Below are positions 1 through 7,269 of a stretch of 64,000 bases of DNA, in pieces. Under the pieces are notes generated by a model. The model was not told the origin of the DNA and made no database searches. It was given only the letters and a program-made list of their open reading frames with translations. The translations under genes and the position numbers were made by a program. This DNA comes from Porphyromonas uenonis DSM 23387 = JCM 13868 (GTDB lineage: Bacteria; Bacteroidota; Bacteroidia; Bacteroidales; Porphyromonadaceae), in contig NZ_KI535309.1 of the NCBI RefSeq assembly GCF_000482365.1, positions 35,546 through 99,545 of the forward strand, read 5' to 3'. Numbering within the stretch: position 1 is the first letter of the stretch; the number at the start of each line of letters is the position of its first letter.

Positions 1-108
1 ATGAAGCGCAAGGCGCTGAGGGTGAGGTCTGAAGGGAGCATACCTCCGTATGTGACCGAAGCCGAATCCCGAAAGCAACACAGCGATTCGCCTTTATGCA
101 ACAGTCTC
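1..108 (-). mobile_element. Partial MITE copy cut by the window edge
   Basis: The reverse complement of this stretch matches the left part of the 175-bp element inside the lipoprotein gene near 2.5 kb, base for base as far as I can read. It ends at the terminal inverted repeat TGCAACAGTCTC (97-108). The other end lies outside the window, so the target duplication cannot be tested. No coding capacity of its own is expected. Confidence 0.85.
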
Positions 109-202
109 TCTTCGGGAGGGAGGGGTAATCAGAGAGGTCGCGTAGCCACTGCGTAGTGCTGCTCGAAGCGTATCCCCCTGCGTAGGGAGGCAGAGAGGGG
201 AC

Positions 203-235
203 AAAGAAAAAGCCCCCCGCTAGATGCGAGAGGCT
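203..235 (-). terminator. Rho-independent terminator of tRNA-Lys
   Basis: On the minus strand AGCCTCTCGC pairs with GCGGGGGGCT (10 bp with G-U pairs) around a 5-nt loop, followed by a T-rich run. It lies about 20 bases beyond the 3' end of the tRNA. Confidence 0.75.
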
Positions 236-254
236 CTCATTAAATATTCAAGCG

Positions 255-329
255 GTGACCTCGGAGGGGCTCGAACCCTCGACCCACTGATTAAGAGTCA
301 GTTGCTCTACCAACTGAGCTACGAAGTCA
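255..329 (-). tRNA. tRNA-Lys (anticodon CTT)
   Basis: On the minus strand the sequence folds as a full cloverleaf. The acceptor arms TGACTTC and GAGGTCA pair. The D-arm contains AGCTCAGTTGGTAGAGC, the anticodon loop is CTCTTAA flanked by CTGA/TCAG, giving anticodon CTT for codon AAG, and the T-arm contains GGGTTCGAGCCC. CCA is not encoded. A Bacteroidota -7 box lies upstream and a terminator hairpin downstream, so it is a single-gene transcription unit. Confidence 0.95.
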
Positions 330-376
330 AGCTTCATTCGGGAGAGTCACAAGGACTTCCTTCCTGAACTGTGATG

Positions 377-384
377 CAAAGGTA
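377..384 (-). promoter_or_regulatory. -7 promoter box for tRNA-Lys
   Basis: The minus strand reads TACCTTTG, the Bacteroidota -7 consensus TAnnTTTG, about 50 bases upstream of the tRNA 5' end. Confidence 0.6.
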
Positions 385-535
385 CAACTTTTTCTGAATA
401 CTGCAAGCGCTTGGATCAACTTTTTTCGCAATCCGCTGATTTCTTCCTTTAAGAGGCTTGCGGGTAGCATGGGAGCACGAGCGATATCTCGCATAGATAG
501 AGCGCATTGCGATGGGAACCATAGGAATGCACAGG

Positions 536-830
536 AGTCTCTAGCGGGAGGGCATCCGTTGTGTCAAAGCGAGACGAGTAACGGTTGTAGGGACGCACGG
601 TCGTGCGTCCGTCTCCGTTAAAGATTACAATGTCCAGTTTGTATGATTACTAGGTTATATGTCTCGCCTTGACACAACGGACGCATGGCCGTGCGTTCCT
701 ACAGCCGTTACACGTCCCGATTTAACGGGGACGGACGCCCTCCGACTCGACACTTCCGTGCGTCTCTACAGCGGGTTACTCGTCTCCTTTTGATGGGACG
801 GACACACGGGTCACTCGTTGCACAGCGGTT
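536..830. repeat. REP-like GTAG palindrome cluster (locus A)
   Basis: At least three related units lie in both orientations. The forward unit has GTAG (587-590) followed by the near-perfect palindrome GGACGCACGGTCGTGCGTCC (591-610). A reverse unit has the palindrome ACGCATGGCCGTGCGT (681-696) followed by CTAC, and a third, more divergent unit lies near 724-787. Shared flanks are GTAACGGTTGTAGGGACGC on one side and CCGTTGTGTCAAAG on the other. The same family recurs near 14.85, 60.1 and 61.9 kb. Short open frames here are repeat-derived and not called as genes. Confidence 0.75.
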
Positions 831-908
831 GCAGGAGCACTCGGTCCTCTTATGCTCCGAGGGATCTGCTGGCGTCTCTTGATGGCAGGGCCCCCTGGGG
901 GCGTGTCG

Positions 909-916
909 TACCTTTG
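909..916 (+). promoter_or_regulatory. -7 promoter box upstream of the HU-like gene
   Basis: TACCTTTG matches TAnnTTTG. Transcription from here would give a leader of about 210 bases before the HU-like start codon. Apart from this box I see nothing definite between the repeat cluster and the gene. Confidence 0.5.
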
Positions 917-1136
917 CATCGTCTCCTCAGAGATACGGCCACGCGCTCCTCGTAAGCGGGTCAGCAGGTAGAGAAAAATAGGCTCTGCAAGCTCCTAACT
1001 GTAGATGGTCCCTGAGAGCAATCGCTGGCATGCTCCATGACACCTATTATATATAGGAGATCCTCAGACGTAGCAACGGCAGCATCACAGTGTGGGAGAC
1101 GAACTAAATTTACTAACTCAACAAAATCAATTTACT

Positions 1137-1670
1137 ATGGCAATCAAGTATGCAATCCAGCAAATCAATCGAAAAGGCGCAACTCCAGACAGTAAGATTA
1201 CTCGCTACTACGCACAAGCTAAGTACGATGGTGTTACCTCACAAGAAGACATCGCTCAGATGGTCTCACAGATCTCCGCTATATCTGTTGGGGACGTGCT
1301 CAGCGTCATGAATACGGTCTCTATGCTGCTCTCCATAGAGCTGGCTAATGGACGTATCGTGGAGCTAGGCGATCTAGGACGCTTTAGAGCGACTTTGCGT
1401 AGCAAGTCTTGCGAGAAGCCTGAGGAGTTTAAGCGGGAGATGATCCATGGCAACAGGGTCATATTTGTCCCAGGGGCACAGATACGCCAGAAGATGACAA
1501 GCGCTAGCTACCTCAAGTATAACCCCACCAGCCTATCGTCAGAGTCGGGTGAGAAGCCCAATGCGACACCAGGTAATGGTACGCCGGGCGAGTCAGGGTC
1601 TCAGACGCCCTCCACAGGCAACGAAACGGGTGGAAGCACCAATCCAAACAGTGGTCAGACAGGTATGTAA
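1137..1670 (+). CDS. HU-like DNA-binding protein (Bacteroidota HU/IHF-type)
   Basis: A 177-residue protein with the pattern of the Bacteroidota-specific HU-like family: a short strand start MAIKYAIQQ, then helices with SVGDVLSVMNTVSMLLSIEL and the strand LGDLGRFRATL typical of the HU fold (roughly residues 1-125), then a Ser/Gly/Pro/Thr-rich disordered tail. An in-frame GTG 45 bases upstream would add 15 unusual residues; the ATG is preferred because family members begin with MAxKY. It probably bends or coats DNA. It sits directly before an amidase and a small membrane protein, a combination that recurs in Bacteroidota. Its exact cellular role is unknown. Confidence 0.8.
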   Translation: MAIKYAIQQINRKGATPDSKITRYYAQAKYDGVTSQEDIAQMVSQISAISVGDVLSVMNTVSMLLSIELANGRIVELGDLGRFRATLRSKSCEKPEEFKREMIHGNRVIFVPGAQIRQKMTSASYLKYNPTSLSSESGEKPNATPGNGTPGESGSQTPSTGNETGGSTNPNSGQTGM

Positions 1671-1716
1671 TCTGAGTCTATCCAAGTAACCGGAGGGGAT
1701 CGGAGTAATCTGATCC

Positions 1717-1780
1717 CCTCTAACCTCTAAAGTCTAATCTCTAACCTCTAACCTCTAATTTCTAAAGTCTAATCTCTATA
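1717..1780 (+). repeat. CTCTAAY leader repeats (locus 1)
   Basis: About nine imperfect 6-8-base units of the form CTCTAAC/T, some read TCTAAAG, stop four bases before the amidase start codon. Similar tracts precede purM and the leucine-rich repeat gene. Confidence 0.75.
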
Positions 1781-1783
1781 ATC

Positions 1784-2251
1784 ATGAAGCCAGACGACAT
1801 CAAATATATCGTAATCCACTGTAGCGCCACGCGTAGTAATATGACCTATAGCGCATGGCAGCTAGATCAAGACCATCGAGCCAGAGGCTTTGCCATGGCT
1901 GGTTACCACTTTTACATCACACGTGCCGGCGTCATCGAGTCTCTGCGTCCTCTCACCATGCCCGGAGCACACGCTATCGGATACAATCGCTGTAGCCTAG
2001 GCGTATGCTACGAGGGGGGACTGAGGCCCGACGGGACTCTGTGGGATACCCGTACGCCCGAGCAGCGAGACGCTATGCGCCAGCTACTCAAGACGCTTGT
2101 AGCTACCTACCCTAAGGCACGGATCGTGGGGCATAGAGACTTGAGCCCCGACTTAAACCACAACGGCATCATAGAGCCTCACGAGTGGATGAAGGCGTGC
2201 CCCTGTTTTGATGCATTCAAAGAGTATCTATCGCTATGGCACAAACGATAA
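1784..2251 (+). CDS. N-acetylmuramoyl-L-alanine amidase (Amidase_2, T7-lysozyme type)
   Basis: 155 residues, the whole of one amidase domain with no signal peptide. Candidate Zn ligands are the His of YIVIHCSAT near the N-terminus, the His of IVGHRDLSPD and the Cys of MKACPCFD near residue 140, which correspond to the two His and one Cys of T7 lysozyme; a Lys precedes the Cys pair as in active family members. It would cleave the MurNAc-L-Ala bond of peptidoglycan. Lacking a signal, it needs lysis or a holin-like partner to reach the wall; the next gene overlaps it and encodes a tiny membrane protein. It is prophage-like in origin, but no other phage genes are visible. Confidence 0.9.
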   Translation: MKPDDIKYIVIHCSATRSNMTYSAWQLDQDHRARGFAMAGYHFYITRAGVIESLRPLTMPGAHAIGYNRCSLGVCYEGGLRPDGTLWDTRTPEQRDAMRQLLKTLVATYPKARIVGHRDLSPDLNHNGIIEPHEWMKACPCFDAFKEYLSLWHKR

Positions 2252-2448
2252 AACCCCAGGGAGGGAAGCAACTCTGCCTAGCGGTGCTCCTGAGCATCTC
2301 TGGCATAGGACTCCTGGCAGCGGGCTTTACAGCACCTCCGCTCGGGGTCATAGACAGCTCCGTGCTCGTAGCGTACGGTGAGGTGATGACCTTCGTCGGA
2401 GCCCTCCTCGGGCTAGACTATAAGTACAAGTACCATGCAGACCTATAA
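2236..2448 (+). CDS. Small two-helix membrane protein (holin-like or smalltalk-like)
   Basis: 70 residues, overlapping the end of the amidase gene by 16 bases. Two hydrophobic segments are visible, roughly residues 12-36 and 43-60, with a charged YKYKYHADL tail. Small proteins of this kind regularly sit beside HU-like and amidase genes in Bacteroidota. A holin-like role is inferred only from size, topology and neighbourhood; no diagnostic motif is present. Confidence 0.6.
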   Translation: MAQTIKPQGGKQLCLAVLLSISGIGLLAAGFTAPPLGVIDSSVLVAYGEVMTFVGALLGLDYKYKYHADL

Positions 2449-3148
2449 GAGGAGACTGTTGCATAAAGGCGAATCGCTGTGTTGCTTTCGGGATTCGGCT
2501 TCGGTCACATACGGAGGTATGCTCCCTTCAGACCTCACCCTCAGCGCCTTGCGCTTCATCCTTTCTGCAAAGTCAGGACAATCTTGCTTGCAAGATTGTG
2601 AGACTGTTGACTTTTGCAACAGTCTCAAGAGACGCGTGAGCGCACTGATCCTCACCGCCAGCATACTACTAAGCTGTGGCACACGGCGACACCACTTCGC
2701 GGATGCGTCGCAGCAGCGTAGCGAGCTGGCGGTGAGCCAGGCTGAGCAACATCTCCGTGACACCACCCTAGAAGAGTGGGAGCTGCTCCTCTTAGACAGC
2801 ATTCCGCCCAGTCAGAAGGGGTTAGAATTACTGTCAGGCTTAGAGCCTCTAGTAGGAGACTCGCTACCTGCAGGGTATAGCTTGCAGACACCCCATGTGC
2901 GCTATATACGCGCTAGGCGAACGGTCGTCAAGAAGCAAGATAGCATAGTACAACAGGGTGCAGCGCTACGGCAAGAGGACTTTCAGCAAGAAGAGGTGAC
3001 GGATCGCCAGACAGCAAGTCGTCGTCCCAGTCTGCTCACTAGGCTACTAGTCTGGGTAGTAGGAGGGGGGCTCCTCGTGATCTGCGTCACTACGTTCGTA
3101 TGGAGCGTAGTGCGACGTTTGCAGCCCATCATCGGCAAATATAAGTAG
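2435..3148 (+). CDS. Putative lipoprotein with C-terminal membrane segment, interrupted in frame by a MITE
   Basis: The 237-residue frame starts MQTYKR; residues 7-66 derive entirely from a MITE and its target duplication. Removing them restores MQTYKR joined to RVSALILTASILLSC, a classical lipoprotein signal peptide with its Cys at 21. The remainder is charged and helical, with a strong transmembrane segment near the C-terminus (LLVWVVGGGLLVICVTTFVW) and a basic end. In the current allele the signal is displaced to about residue 67. An in-frame GTG at 2636 after AAGAGA could restart translation as MSALILTASILLSC. It overlaps the small membrane gene by 14 bases, suggesting coupling. A spanin-like role with the amidase and holin-like gene is possible but unproven. 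Confidence 0.65.
   Translation: MQTYKRRLLHKGESLCCFRDSASVTYGGMLPSDLTLSALRFILSAKSGQSCLQDCETVDFCNSLKRRVSALILTASILLSCGTRRHHFADASQQRSELAVSQAEQHLRDTTLEEWELLLLDSIPPSQKGLELLSGLEPLVGDSLPAGYSLQTPHVRYIRARRTVVKKQDSIVQQGAALRQEDFQQEEVTDRQTASRRPSLLTRLLVWVVGGGLLVICVTTFVWSVVRRLQPIIGKYK
2447..2631. mobile_element. 175-bp MITE with 12-bp terminal inverted repeats and 5-bp target duplication
   Basis: The element spans 2452-2626. Its left end GAGACTGTTGCA and right end TGCAACAGTCTC are perfect inverse complements, flanked by AAGAG on both sides (2447-2451 and 2627-2631). Element plus duplication is 180 bases, so the host reading frame stays open. It encodes no transposase and must be moved in trans. The right end has a second internal GAGACTGTTGA just before the TIR. 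Confidence 0.9.
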
Positions 3149-3213
3149 CTACTCGCTAGGTCTGCAAAATCTAGGTGAAGGGCAGAGTTAGCTGGCGGGT
3201 ATGTGCTATTTTG

Positions 3214-3221
3214 TATCTTTG
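3214..3221 (+). promoter_or_regulatory. -7 promoter box for the YitT-family gene
   Basis: TATCTTTG, preceded by a T-rich stretch. It lies about 80 bases upstream of the preferred start codon. Confidence 0.6.
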
Positions 3222-3301
3222 CACGCAGATAACTGTCGAAGAGCATCGCCACCCCGTGTGGTGCCCTCTCGATGGGTCTCATACTTCGTAATACACATCT
3301 A

Positions 3302-4306
3302 ATGAAATACAAGCTCCCCAGTAAGGATGAACTTCGTGCCCGCCTCGCAGCTCTGCCTGCTCAGGCTACCGAGCTACTCTCTAGTCGTAAGTTTTGGTAC
3401 GAATTGGTCTTGATGACCGTTGCCATGTTTATCGGCGCTATGGCGGTACACTACTTCCTGGCTCCTAGTGGTCTGATCGTTGGATCGGTGACGGGACTGG
3501 GCATCGTGCTGGAGCGGTTGCTCCCAGTGATGTCGCTGGGGTCCTATATGTTTCTCATCAATGCGATCTTGCTACTCCTCTCTTTTATCCTGATCGGCAA
3601 CGAGTTTGGTGCTAAGACTTGCTACACGGCACTGATCCTAGGCCCGTTTGTGGACTTGATGGGGTGGCTCGATCCGGTCAGTGGGTCGATGTTTGCCCAG
3701 GAGGTTCATGGTGTGATGGTGACTAACCCGGGGTTTGACTTGGTCTGCTTCATCTTGGTGATGAGTGCAGCGCAGGCGATCCTCTTTAGCATCAACGCCT
3801 CAACGGGCGGGCTAGATATCTTGGCAAAGATCTTCAACAAGTTCCTCCATGTGCCACTAGGTGTGTCGGTTACGATCGCTGGGGGCTTGATCTGCTGCTC
3901 CGCCTTCCTGACCAGTCCTACGGGGCTTGTGATCATGGGTCTCGTGGGTACCTGGCTCAATGGCTTGATCCTCGACTACTTTATGACCCGCATGAGCTCG
4001 CGGACACGTGTCTATGTCATCTCTAAGGATTGGGAGCATATCCGTAACTATGTGATCCACACGCTGAATCGTGGGGTGACGATCCACCCCGTGACGGGTG
4101 GTTACTCAGGCGAGGAGCACAAGCAGCTGGAGTGTATCTTGACGAGAGATGAGTTTGGCAAGCTGCTAGACCATCTGCGTGCTGAGCGTATGGATCCCTT
4201 TATCACCTCAGACCCGGTCAGCGAGGTGTACGGGCTGTGGCGCAAGAAGGGCCAGCGTGAGGAGCTGCCGGTCGAGACGGACACGCCTGACGAAAGCACC
4301 TTTTAA
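3302..4306 (+). CDS. YitT family membrane protein (DUF2179 C-terminal domain)
   Basis: 334 residues from MKYKLPSK; an ATG 30 bases upstream is in frame but adds an atypical MGLILRNTHL. About five or six transmembrane helices occupy the first two thirds, including the glycine-rich LAPSGLIVGSVTGLGIVLERLL and the family-typical NASTGGLDILAKI. A soluble DUF2179 domain follows (YVISKDWEHIRNYV, GVTIHPVTGGYSGEEHKQLE). The family is an uncharacterised set of inner-membrane proteins, possibly transporters; no substrate can be named. It has its own promoter and is followed after 26 bases by a porin gene. Confidence 0.88.
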   Translation: MKYKLPSKDELRARLAALPAQATELLSSRKFWYELVLMTVAMFIGAMAVHYFLAPSGLIVGSVTGLGIVLERLLPVMSLGSYMFLINAILLLLSFILIGNEFGAKTCYTALILGPFVDLMGWLDPVSGSMFAQEVHGVMVTNPGFDLVCFILVMSAAQAILFSINASTGGLDILAKIFNKFLHVPLGVSVTIAGGLICCSAFLTSPTGLVIMGLVGTWLNGLILDYFMTRMSSRTRVYVISKDWEHIRNYVIHTLNRGVTIHPVTGGYSGEEHKQLECILTRDEFGKLLDHLRAERMDPFITSDPVSEVYGLWRKKGQREELPVETDTPDESTF

Positions 4307-4332
4307 GTATCAACTTATTGACTCTCTAGACC

Positions 4333-5406
4333 ATGTCACATCTTACGAAGTATCTCTCGGCTCTCATACTCCTACTGACACTTGCTCTCGGCTCACTGAT
4401 GGCTCAGGAGCCTGTGCCCGATGCTGAGCTAGAGGCTCCTCATGACAAGAAGGTCTCTCTCTCGCTGGAGGCGCGCGGTGACTACCAGCGTATCTATCTA
4501 GGGAGCCACACCGATGAGGCGGGCTCAGGCTTTAAGGGAAACATTGCTAACATCGTACTCAGTGGCACGCTCTCGCCAAAGTTTAGCTACCTCTATCGAC
4601 AGCGACTTAGCTCGATCAATCTAGATCGCTCCTTCTTTGAGTCGATCGACTTCCTCTACCTGCAGTACAACCCGATCGAGCAGCTGAGTGTACGACTCGG
4701 CAAGTGGATCGTCTTCGTCGGTGGGTGGGAGTTTGAGCCAGCGCCGATAGATGTCTTCCAGGTGGGCGAGTTTTGCTACCATATGCCAGCCTATCAGTGG
4801 GGTGCTACGGTGAGCTACACCTTGCCCAATGGACAGGACAACCTCCATATGCAGGTGATCCAGAGCCCTTATCGCAAAGCCTACGAAGAGAGAAGTGGCG
4901 AGCCTGCCGATATGTATGCCTACAACTTGGTCTGGACTGCGCACCACGACTGGTTTGTGCCGATGTGGAGTGTCAACTTTATGGAGTATGCCCCTAGGCG
5001 CTTTATGAACTACATTTCGCTGGGCAATCGCTTCCAGCTGACCCCTCGCACCTTCGTGGACCTAGACCTGATGCACCGTGCGCCACTAGACGGAGATGGC
5101 AAAAAGCTCTTCTCCGACTACTCTATCTATGGACAGCTAGCCTACCACCCGACTGAGCAAACGAAGCTTTACCTGAAGGGGAGCTACGATCATAATACGA
5201 GTGGCTTTCACGCAGACTACGGCGTCACCGATGGCACGCAGATCACTTGTCTCGGGGGCGGAGTCGAGTACTCACCGATCCCCGAGGTGCGCCTGCATGC
5301 ACATGCTGACTACGCCTTTGGTACGAACACGAATCCGCAAGCTGTGCTACATAACCAGCGCACGCTGATCAATGTGGGAGTCACCTGGCGCATGAAAGTC
5401 CTCTAA
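4333..5406 (+). CDS. Outer-membrane porin, phosphate-selective porin O/P-like
   Basis: 357 residues with a clear Sec signal peptide ending near LALGSLMAQ. The body alternates amphipathic strands rich in Tyr, Trp and Phe. An OprO/OprP-like block is visible: FLYLQYNPIEQLSVRLGKW followed by WEFEPAPIDVFQV. The chain ends LINVGVTWRMKVL, so it lacks the usual terminal Phe. It would form a channel in the outer membrane; phosphate selectivity is a family label, not shown here. It is closely spaced between the YitT gene and argS on the same strand. Confidence 0.75.
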   Translation: MSHLTKYLSALILLLTLALGSLMAQEPVPDAELEAPHDKKVSLSLEARGDYQRIYLGSHTDEAGSGFKGNIANIVLSGTLSPKFSYLYRQRLSSINLDRSFFESIDFLYLQYNPIEQLSVRLGKWIVFVGGWEFEPAPIDVFQVGEFCYHMPAYQWGATVSYTLPNGQDNLHMQVIQSPYRKAYEERSGEPADMYAYNLVWTAHHDWFVPMWSVNFMEYAPRRFMNYISLGNRFQLTPRTFVDLDLMHRAPLDGDGKKLFSDYSIYGQLAYHPTEQTKLYLKGSYDHNTSGFHADYGVTDGTQITCLGGGVEYSPIPEVRLHAHADYAFGTNTNPQAVLHNQRTLINVGVTWRMKVL

Positions 5407-5424
5407 CACGTTATACTATATACT

Positions 5425-7239
5425 ATGAGCCTTTACAAACAGCTTAGCGAGGCGATCGCCTCGACACTACATACACTATACGATCTCACCACGACCGCTG
5501 ACGAGATCACGCTGACCGCCACACGACCTGAGTTTGAGGGGCATGTGACGCTCGTCGTCTTCCCCTACCTCAAGGCTTCGCGCAAGTCTCCTCAAGAGAC
5601 CGCCGAGACGATCGGTGCCAAGCTACAGGAGCAGACAGATCTCATAGCTTCCTATGGCGTGGTCAAGGGCTTTCTCAACCTCACGCTGACCGACTCAGCG
5701 TGGCTCGCAGCACTGCGAGAGATTGCCGAGACCCCGCACTACGGGCACATCACACCGACAGAGCAGTCGCCTCTCGTGATGATCGAGTACTCCTCACCAA
5801 ATACCAATAAGCCCCTGCACCTGGGACACGTACGCAACAACCTACTCGGCTACAGCCTCGCTCAGATACTAGAGGCGAGCGGGCATCGTGTGGTCAAGAC
5901 GAATATCGTCAACGACCGTGGCGTGCATATCTGCAAGTCGATGCTGGCGTGGCTACGCTGGGGCAATGGCGAAACGCCTGAATCTTCGGGCAAAAAGGGC
6001 GACCACCTCATCGGCGACTACTACGTGCGCTTTGACAAGGAGTATCGTGCCGAGCTGGCGCAGATACGTGCTGAGCATCCCGACTGGAGCGACGAAGAGG
6101 TCGAGGCTAAGTCTCAGCTGATGGCTGACGCACGACAGATGCTCCGTCAGTGGGAGCAGGGCGACCCAGAGGTTCGTGCACTATGGCGAAAGATGAATGA
6201 GTGGGTCTACAAAGGCTTTGACGAGACTTACCGCCGTATGGGGGTCTCCTTTGACAAGATCTACTACGAGAGCGACACCTACCTCGTGGGGCGTGAAGAG
6301 GTTTTGCGTGGTCTGAAAGAGGGACTCTTCGAGCAGCACGAGGATGGCTCCGTCTGGGCCGATTTTGAGGCGGAGGGTCTAGACAAGAAGATCCTCCTCC
6401 GCAGTGACGGCACCTCGGTCTACATCACCCAAGACATTGGCACGGCCAAGCTTCGCTATCAGGACTTCCCGATAGACCAGATGATCTACGTCGTGGGCAA
6501 CGAGCAGGAGTACCACTTCCAGGTGCTATCGCTACTCTTAGACCGCCTAGGCTATAAGTGGGGCAAGAGCTTGACACACTTTAGCTACGGTATGGTGGAG
6601 CTACCTCACGGCAAGATGAAGAGTCGCGAGGGGACGGTCGTCGATGCGGACGATCTGATGGACGCTATGCGCGACACCGCTCTAGAGGTGGCACGGACAG
6701 CTCAGCAAGCTAAGGGTGCAGAGCTAGCCACCGAGCCGACAGCCGAGGAGCTACGCACCGCCGAGATGGTCGGGCTGGGCGCGCTCAAGTACTTCATCCT
6801 CAAGGTGGATCCGAGGAAGAATATGATGTTCAACCCCGAGGAGTCTATCGACTTCAACGGCAACACGGGCCCCTTCATCCAGTACACCTATGCGCGTATT
6901 TGCTCGCTCCTGCAGAAGGCTGACGAGATGGGCTACAAGCATCAGCTCCCCGAGGGCGGAGAGCTAACTCTTTCGTCCTATGAGACGGCACTCGTCCAGC
7001 AGCTACTCGACTATCCTAGCGTCGTGCAGGAGGCTGCCGAGAGCTATTCGCCAGCCCGCATTGCCAACTATACCTATGACTTGGTCAAGGGGTATAACCA
7101 GTTCTACCACGAGTGCTCCGTACTGCGTGAGGAGGACGAGGCGCTGCGTAGTATGCGCCTGCAGCTCAGCCAGACCGTTGCCGAGACGATACATAGTGCC
7201 ATGGGGCTTCTCGGCATTGAGTTGCCCGAGCGCATGTAG
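5425..7239 (+). CDS. argS: Arginyl-tRNA synthetase
   Basis: 604 residues, close to the usual class I ArgRS length. The N-terminal Arg-specific additional domain covers about residues 1-110. The HIGH-type motif HLGH is at 132-135 within SSPNTNKPLHLGHVRNN, and the KMSKS-like loop reads GKMKSREG. The C-terminal DALR anticodon-binding domain is recognisable from YTYARICSLL onward. It charges tRNA-Arg with arginine in the cytoplasm. It lies 18 bases after the porin gene and 30 before mnmA, so the three may be co-transcribed. The family is unambiguous. Confidence 0.97.
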   Translation: MSLYKQLSEAIASTLHTLYDLTTTADEITLTATRPEFEGHVTLVVFPYLKASRKSPQETAETIGAKLQEQTDLIASYGVVKGFLNLTLTDSAWLAALREIAETPHYGHITPTEQSPLVMIEYSSPNTNKPLHLGHVRNNLLGYSLAQILEASGHRVVKTNIVNDRGVHICKSMLAWLRWGNGETPESSGKKGDHLIGDYYVRFDKEYRAELAQIRAEHPDWSDEEVEAKSQLMADARQMLRQWEQGDPEVRALWRKMNEWVYKGFDETYRRMGVSFDKIYYESDTYLVGREEVLRGLKEGLFEQHEDGSVWADFEAEGLDKKILLRSDGTSVYITQDIGTAKLRYQDFPIDQMIYVVGNEQEYHFQVLSLLLDRLGYKWGKSLTHFSYGMVELPHGKMKSREGTVVDADDLMDAMRDTALEVARTAQQAKGAELATEPTAEELRTAEMVGLGALKYFILKVDPRKNMMFNPEESIDFNGNTGPFIQYTYARICSLLQKADEMGYKHQLPEGGELTLSSYETALVQQLLDYPSVVQEAAESYSPARIANYTYDLVKGYNQFYHECSVLREEDEALRSMRLQLSQTVAETIHSAMGLLGIELPERM

Positions 7240-7269
7240 TCCGCTCTGAGGGCTTGACACAGGAGGTGT

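Noticed and set aside
334-522. Minus-strand 62-codon open frame near tRNA-Lys
   Set aside because: It overlaps the tRNA promoter region, has no domain pattern or leader, and looks like chance.
685-882. Plus-strand 65-codon open frame
   Set aside because: It is made of REP-like repeat sequence.
255-3148. tRNA-Lys as attachment site for an integrated element carrying the amidase cassette
   Set aside because: The cassette lies on the 5' side of the tRNA, there is no integrase and no repeated tRNA 3' end.
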